Below, in pieces: positions 60,469 through 64,000 of a stretch of DNA of 64,000 nucleotides (position 1 is its first letter; each line of letters begins with the position of its first letter). The notes below the pieces were generated by a model. The model did not search any database, was not told the origin of the DNA, and worked only from the letters and a program-made list of their open reading frames with translations. Source of the stretch: Streptomyces finlayi (GTDB taxonomy: Bacteria > Actinomycetota > Actinomycetes > Streptomycetales > Streptomycetaceae); NCBI RefSeq assembly GCF_014216315.1, contig NZ_CP045702.1:4712001-4776000 (forward strand). The letters are read 5' to 3'. A program made the translations under genes and the position numbers.

Positions 60469-61434
60469 CTACGCGGCCCTGGCGAGCTCGGACCGGCAGT
60501 CGCGGCAGTGTCCGGGTTCCGTGGAGCGGAAGGCGCGGTCGCAGCCTTCGCAGTTCTGGAGGGGGACGGTGCGGCGTACGGGGGTGTGGACCGGCGAGCC
60601 GGGGAGCGGGGGCGGCAGAAGGGCTGTCAGGCGGTGCCTCAGGAGCTTCGCCGGGTGCTTCAGCGGGTGGGGCAGGTCGGCTGTGAGTGTGCGGCGGACC
60701 GCGTCCGGGTGGGCATCGCGCTCCAGCCAGGTGGCGACGGCGGGAGCCAGCAGCTCGACGTCGCCTGTCGACAGCACCAGTTGGGGCGCGTCGCGGCGGA
60801 GTCCGGCAAGGAGCGCGGTGGCGGCGCTGTGCAGCTGCGGGGTGAGCGCACCCGGCCGGGGGAGCGGCGGGGGCGGTGGCTTCGGTGCGGTGGGAGCCGG
60901 TAGGAGGACGGGGGGCGGTGCGGGTGCGGGAGCCGGTACGGGAGCCGGTACGGGCACGGCGACGGCTACGGGTTCCGGCGCGGGTGGCGGTGGTGGTGGA
61001 GGAGGTGCTGAGGCCGTCGGCACCAGGTCGGCCACGGTCGCCCTCGCCATCCGTTCCACAGGCGCCGGTTCCTGGCCGGCCCCCGGCCGGTTGTAGGACA
61101 CCGTGCGCGTCACGATCCGGCCGCTGGGCAGGCGGCTGCGCGTGCGTCGCAGATAGCCGTGCGACTCCAGCTCCCGCAGGGCGGACGCGATGCGGGTCTC
61201 GCTCTCCGGGAAGCGGGCCGCGAGGATCTTGATGCCGATCCTGGCCCCGCCGGGCAGCGACTGGATGTGCACGGACAGCCCGATGGCGACGAGTGACAGC
61301 TCGCCGTGCTGGGCGAGATGGTTGCCGACGATCGTGAACAGCCGGGTGTGCGGGACCACGACGTGGATCACGCCGGAAGGGCCGGGAACCTCGGCCAGGG
61401 CGCGCGAGAGCGCGTTAATCTGCTGGGTAGCCAT
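60469..61434 (-). CDS. Helix-turn-helix DNA-binding protein with Pro-rich linker and zinc-binding C-terminus
   Basis: 321-aa protein. N-terminal winged helix (INALSRALAEVPGPSGVIHV, GNHLAQHGELSLVAIGLSVH, AARFPESETRIASALRELES, GYLRRTRSRLPSGRIV) is followed by a ~60-residue Pro/Ala/Val linker (PPPPPPPPAPEPVAVAVPVP and more), a helical domain (LHSAATALLAGLRRDAPQLV, VATWLERDAHPDAVRRTLTA) and a C-terminal Cys4 knuckle (CEGCDRAF, HCRDCRSELA). Such proteins are frequent in Streptomyces and lack a defined role. ATG at 61434 matches the common start MATQQINALS. Confidence 0.85.
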   Translation of the reverse strand: MATQQINALSRALAEVPGPSGVIHVVVPHTRLFTIVGNHLAQHGELSLVAIGLSVHIQSLPGGARIGIKILAARFPESETRIASALRELESHGYLRRTRSRLPSGRIVTRTVSYNRPGAGQEPAPVERMARATVADLVPTASAPPPPPPPPAPEPVAVAVPVPAPVPAPAPAPPPVLLPAPTAPKPPPPPLPRPGALTPQLHSAATALLAGLRRDAPQLVLSTGDVELLAPAVATWLERDAHPDAVRRTLTADLPHPLKHPAKLLRHRLTALLPPPLPGSPVHTPVRRTVPLQNCEGCDRAFRSTEPGHCRDCRSELARAA

Positions 61435-61889
61435 CAGGAAGGTCTTGCTTCCTCGTTGGTCAGGCCCTCGGTCGGGATTGTGAGTCCCGGTCGGGGGCCG
61501 ACATGTTTGCGGTGGTGAGCGTGAGCATATGCCCACCAACCCACCGAAAATCCAGCTCAGTTGGCAAACCTCACCCGTGTGGGTGACCGAGCCTCCGGGA
61601 GAGGCGGGGTGGGTTTGGTTGGGTCATTTCCCAAGTTCTTTAAGTCTTTGATGTCGCGGGTGGCCGGGTCGCGGTCCACCGGGTCGTGGATTCCCGCGAC
61701 CCGGTGGAGACGGTCACGGTAGGAGGGCACTCGCCGTCCGAGTTGCGTCATGACATGACCGGGCGAAGAGTTGTTCTCGTAGCGCTTGTGAACCGTTGAG
61801 CAATGGATCTCCGGTCCTCCTCGGACCGTCTGACGGACCCGAGCCCACGAGGGCACCGCAGCACCCCTCCCAGCGCACCTGGAACCGCT
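61435..61889. other. Divergent intergenic region
   Basis: 455 bases between the HTH gene and the secreted repeat-protein gene. It holds an 11-bp perfect inverted repeat (CCGGGTCGCGG at 61664-61674 with CCGCGACCCGG at 61694-61704) and a less GC-rich patch near 61630-61655. No credible gene. Confidence 0.45.
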
Positions 61890-63065
61890 ATGCCCAGAGT
61901 CATTCGGCGGCAGATGTCCCGTGTCGTGGGCGCCTCCTGCCTGGCTGCCGCACTCGCGGTGCCTACGGGGATGGCCACTGCTGTGGCCGCGCCCGGCGTC
62001 GTCGCGCAAGCTCCGATCGCGCAACCTACGCCTCCCCCTCCTCCCCCTCCTCCCCCTCCTCCGCCCACTCCGCAGGAGCCCCAGCCGCAGGAGCCCCAGC
62101 CCGAGTCGCCGCAGACGGAGCAGCCGCAGCCCGAATCCCCGCAGGAGGAGTCCCGGACCGAGTCGCCCCAGGAGGACGAGAGCCGGCAGGTGAACCCCGA
62201 GAAGTCGAAGGTGCCCGCGACGGAGCTGCAGAAGGAAGTGGAAGGCCGGATAGAGGCTCTGGACGTACCGGAGGCGGAGAAGCAGAAGCTGAAGGACACG
62301 CTGGCCAGGACGCTGGCGGCGATCGACGACCCGAAGACGGATCCGGACGACAGAATCGCGTACGAGCGGTACGTACAGGGACTCAACGAAGCGCTGAAGG
62401 TGGTCGGAGACCCGAAGGCGTCGCCGGATGACCGGGCCACGTACACGAGAATCGCCATCGGGCTCAACGAGGCGATCAGAAGGAGTCTGGACCCGAAGGC
62501 GTCGCCGGATGACCGGGCCACGTACACGAGGCTCGCGGACATCATGTCCGCCACTCTGGTGGCGCTCTCGAAGCCGGGCGTGCCGGAGGCGGTCAGGGAG
62601 TTCGCCACGCGCGCCTTGGAGTTGATCAGCTCGGCACTGGCGGCCTTCACGAACCCGGAGACGTCGCCGACGAATCCGACGGACCGGGAGAAGATCCGGA
62701 AGGTCCTGGAGAAGAACGCCAACGCGCTGAGGACCTATCAGAACCCGGACGCGTCTGCGCAGGAGCGCAACGAGGCGAAGAGGGTGCTGGACGAGCAGGC
62801 GGACTCGCTCCGGAATCCGAAGTATCTGGAACTCGTGAAGGAGCTCAAGCGCCTCAAGGCACCGGAGGGCTGTCTCGACGCGGTGGAGAACCGGACGCGG
62901 CAGGCCGGCTGGCCGGACGGATCGCTCTGGGGCCTGTCGGACGCCACATGCGAGGAGACCGTGGCCGAGGGCGCCCAGGACACCAGCAGCCCGTGGCGCG
63001 ACCTGTTCGAGTGCGTGCGGAACGACCCGTTCTCCACGTGTGCGGTGCGCATCCCCAAGGACTGA
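61890..63065 (+). CDS. Secreted protein with Pro-rich stalk and ~27-residue helical repeats
   Basis: 391-aa exported protein (an ATG 24 bases later is an alternative start). Signal peptide ends near TAVAA. A polyproline run and a PQEPQ/PESPQ-type Glu/Pro/Gln stalk follow. The body is about six ~27-residue helical repeats with consensus DPKASPDDRATYTRLAxGLN; two repeats share an identical 41-bp DNA segment (62409 and 62490). The end has four Cys (GCLDAVENRTR, DATCEET, LFECVRNDPFSTCAVRI) in a small domain. I do not recognise the family; a wall-exposed binding protein is plausible. Confidence 0.82.
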   Translation: MPRVIRRQMSRVVGASCLAAALAVPTGMATAVAAPGVVAQAPIAQPTPPPPPPPPPPPPTPQEPQPQEPQPESPQTEQPQPESPQEESRTESPQEDESRQVNPEKSKVPATELQKEVEGRIEALDVPEAEKQKLKDTLARTLAAIDDPKTDPDDRIAYERYVQGLNEALKVVGDPKASPDDRATYTRIAIGLNEAIRRSLDPKASPDDRATYTRLADIMSATLVALSKPGVPEAVREFATRALELISSALAAFTNPETSPTNPTDREKIRKVLEKNANALRTYQNPDASAQERNEAKRVLDEQADSLRNPKYLELVKELKRLKAPEGCLDAVENRTRQAGWPDGSLWGLSDATCEETVAEGAQDTSSPWRDLFECVRNDPFSTCAVRIPKD

Positions 63066-63075
63066 GGGGCCGAGA

Positions 63076-63114
63076 GAATGCCCCCGCGACGTCGCTTCGT
63101 CGCCGGGGGCATTC
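63076..63114. terminator. Bidirectional terminator
   Basis: GAATGCCCCCGCGACG pairs with CGTCGCCGGGGGCATTC with a single bulge. It separates the convergent secreted-protein and HATPase genes. Confidence 0.78.
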
Positions 63115-63121
63115 GCCGTCC

Positions 63122-63559
63122 TCACGGTACGAGGGAGAGCTCCGCCCACACCGTCTTGCGGGGCACGGGCCCAGGGGTGACCCCCCAGTGGTCGGCGAGG
63201 GCGTCGACGATGAGCAGACCGCGCCCGGCCTCCGAGTCCTCGGCGGGCGGCTTGACGGCGCCGGGACCCGGCGGCAGGCACTCCCCACGGGCGTCGGAGA
63301 CCTCGATGCGTAGCAACGAGCCGTGCCGGACGGCGAGTTCCAACCGGAAGTCCCGACCCGGTACCCGACCGTGCACCGTGGCGTTGGTCGCCAGCTCGGC
63401 GACGATGTGCGCGGCCGAATCGGAGGGCAGCCCCCAGAGGTCGAGATGCGCCACGGTGAGCAGCCGGGCAAGGCGGGCGCCCCGACGGGTGGGGGACAGC
63501 AGCACCGTGAACGACCGGGTGTCGACGGGTCGTCGGGAAAGCGTGGTTTCTGGGTTCAC
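63122..63559 (-). CDS. ATP-binding regulatory protein (HATPase_c, RsbW-like)
   Basis: 145-aa single-domain ATPase. VDTRSFTVLLSPTRRGARLA begins the domain; N-box IVAELATNATVHGRV, G1 RIEVSDARGECLPP and G2 DSEAGRGLLIVDALADHWGV are clear. The GTG at 63559 gives the usual length and fits ACGCTGAGTGAC upstream only weakly. Streptomyces encode many such proteins, often beside an XRE/DUF397 pair, as here with the divergent XRE gene. Partner unknown. Confidence 0.9.
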   Translation of the reverse strand: MNPETTLSRRPVDTRSFTVLLSPTRRGARLARLLTVAHLDLWGLPSDSAAHIVAELATNATVHGRVPGRDFRLELAVRHGSLLRIEVSDARGECLPPGPGAVKPPAEDSEAGRGLLIVDALADHWGVTPGPVPRKTVWAELSLVP

Positions 63560-63723
63560 GTCACTCAGCGTGCCCGCGCGTGCGTACCGTGAACAGTGAC
63601 GAAGCCCTTGCGTACGGTAACTGTCCTGGGCTTGTCCGGTGCTGTCCCGGCTGTCCGGCGTGACGTGCGGGGAACAGAGGCGGTTGAGGACGTACGGCAC
63701 GTGGGTCGGGAAGTGGGGCACGT

Positions 63724-64000
63724 ATGAGCGTGGGCGGCGACGGTACGGAACGCGGCAACGGCGGTGCGGACGAGCCCGGTTGGGACGTCGATCCCGACGA
63801 CGAGTCGGGGGTGGCGGTGGTAGCGGCGGTGGGCCGCCAGATCAAGGCCTGGCGCGAGGCGGCGGGCCTGCGGGCGGCGGAGTTCGGGGCGGCGGTCGGC
63901 TACGGCGAGGACCTGGTCTACAAGGTGGAGGGCGGTCGGCGCATCCCCCGCCCGGAGTTCCTGGACAGGGCGGACGACGTCGTGGGCGCGGGCGGGAAGC
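63724..64000 (+). CDS. XRE-family helix-turn-helix regulator (3' end outside window)
   Basis: First 92 residues of a regulator cut by the window end. After an acidic N-terminus (DEPGWDVDPDDESGVAV) comes the XRE domain: VGRQIKAWREAAGLRAAEFG, AAVGYGEDLVYKVEGGRRIP, RPEFLDRADDVVGAGG. The arrangement, divergent from an RsbW-like gene, is typical of the abundant Streptomyces XRE/DUF5753 regulators whose next gene is usually a DUF397 protein. That part is beyond the window. Confidence 0.88.
   Translation, partial: MSVGGDGTERGNGGADEPGWDVDPDDESGVAVVAAVGRQIKAWREAAGLRAAEFGAAVGYGEDLVYKVEGGRRIPRPEFLDRADDVVGAGGK

Overview
This window looks like Streptomyces chromosome. It is very GC-rich with strong third-position GC bias and uses ATG, GTG and TTG starts. 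It carries bldA (the UUA-reading leucyl-tRNA), an rpf-type resuscitation factor with a c-di-AMP riboswitch, a SigB/SigF-family sigma factor with partner-switching regulators, and the gene order eno / ftsB-divIC / DUF501 / ppx.

Layout. (1) 1-9.4 kb: core and housekeeping genes: two secreted Rpf/LysM proteins, enolase, a divisome protein, DUF501, exopolyphosphatase, NDH-2 and a cyclopropane-fatty-acid-synthase-type methyltransferase. (2) 9.4-15.1 kb: a MacB-like ABC transporter, then a LacI repressor beside a CebR-like box. The sugar operon it presumably controlled has collapsed into a solute-binding-protein remnant and a frameshifted GH2 beta-mannosidase tail. (3) 15.3-24.7 kb: bldA, a Bax-inhibitor-1 protein, small hypotheticals, two adjacent 160-nt hairpin repeats, a thiolase, an SGNH hydrolase, cystathionine beta-synthase and an RpiR regulator. 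(4) 24.7-27 kb: a three-roadblock signalling cluster without a GTPase, in which two genes carry TTA codons. (5) 27-32.7 kb: histidine utilisation (hutU, an M20 amidohydrolase, hutF, hutI). (6) 32.8-35.2 kb: sigma factor, STAS antagonist and HATPase. (7) 35.5-39.6 kb: four secreted or surface-anchored proteins with LPxTG and LAxTG sorting signals, one gene carrying a TTA codon. (8) 39.8-49.4 kb: peptide transporter, two-component system, GtrA, purK-purE, dipeptidase and UDP-glucose dehydrogenase.

(9) 49.7-59.3 kb: an acyl-CoA dehydrogenase gene whose 3' end is the integration site of an ~8.4-kb element. The element has a tyrosine integrase, a divergent regulator with a palindromic operator, an excisionase-like protein, a DUF3987-like ATPase, a broken IS5-type transposase, and a cargo block (XRE regulator with a TTA codon, Cys-containing 64-aa protein, GRDP-like protein, SAM methyltransferase). 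The displaced 63-bp end of the host gene, and its terminator, lie at the far side. (10) 59.4-64 kb: PadR/HAAS pair, a DNA-binding protein, a secreted repeat protein, and a divergent HATPase/XRE pair that runs off the window.

A linking theme is bldA. The tRNA gene lies in the same window as at least four TTA-containing genes, in the roadblock cluster, the surface operon and the mobile-element regulator. These are candidates for developmental control through UUA translation.
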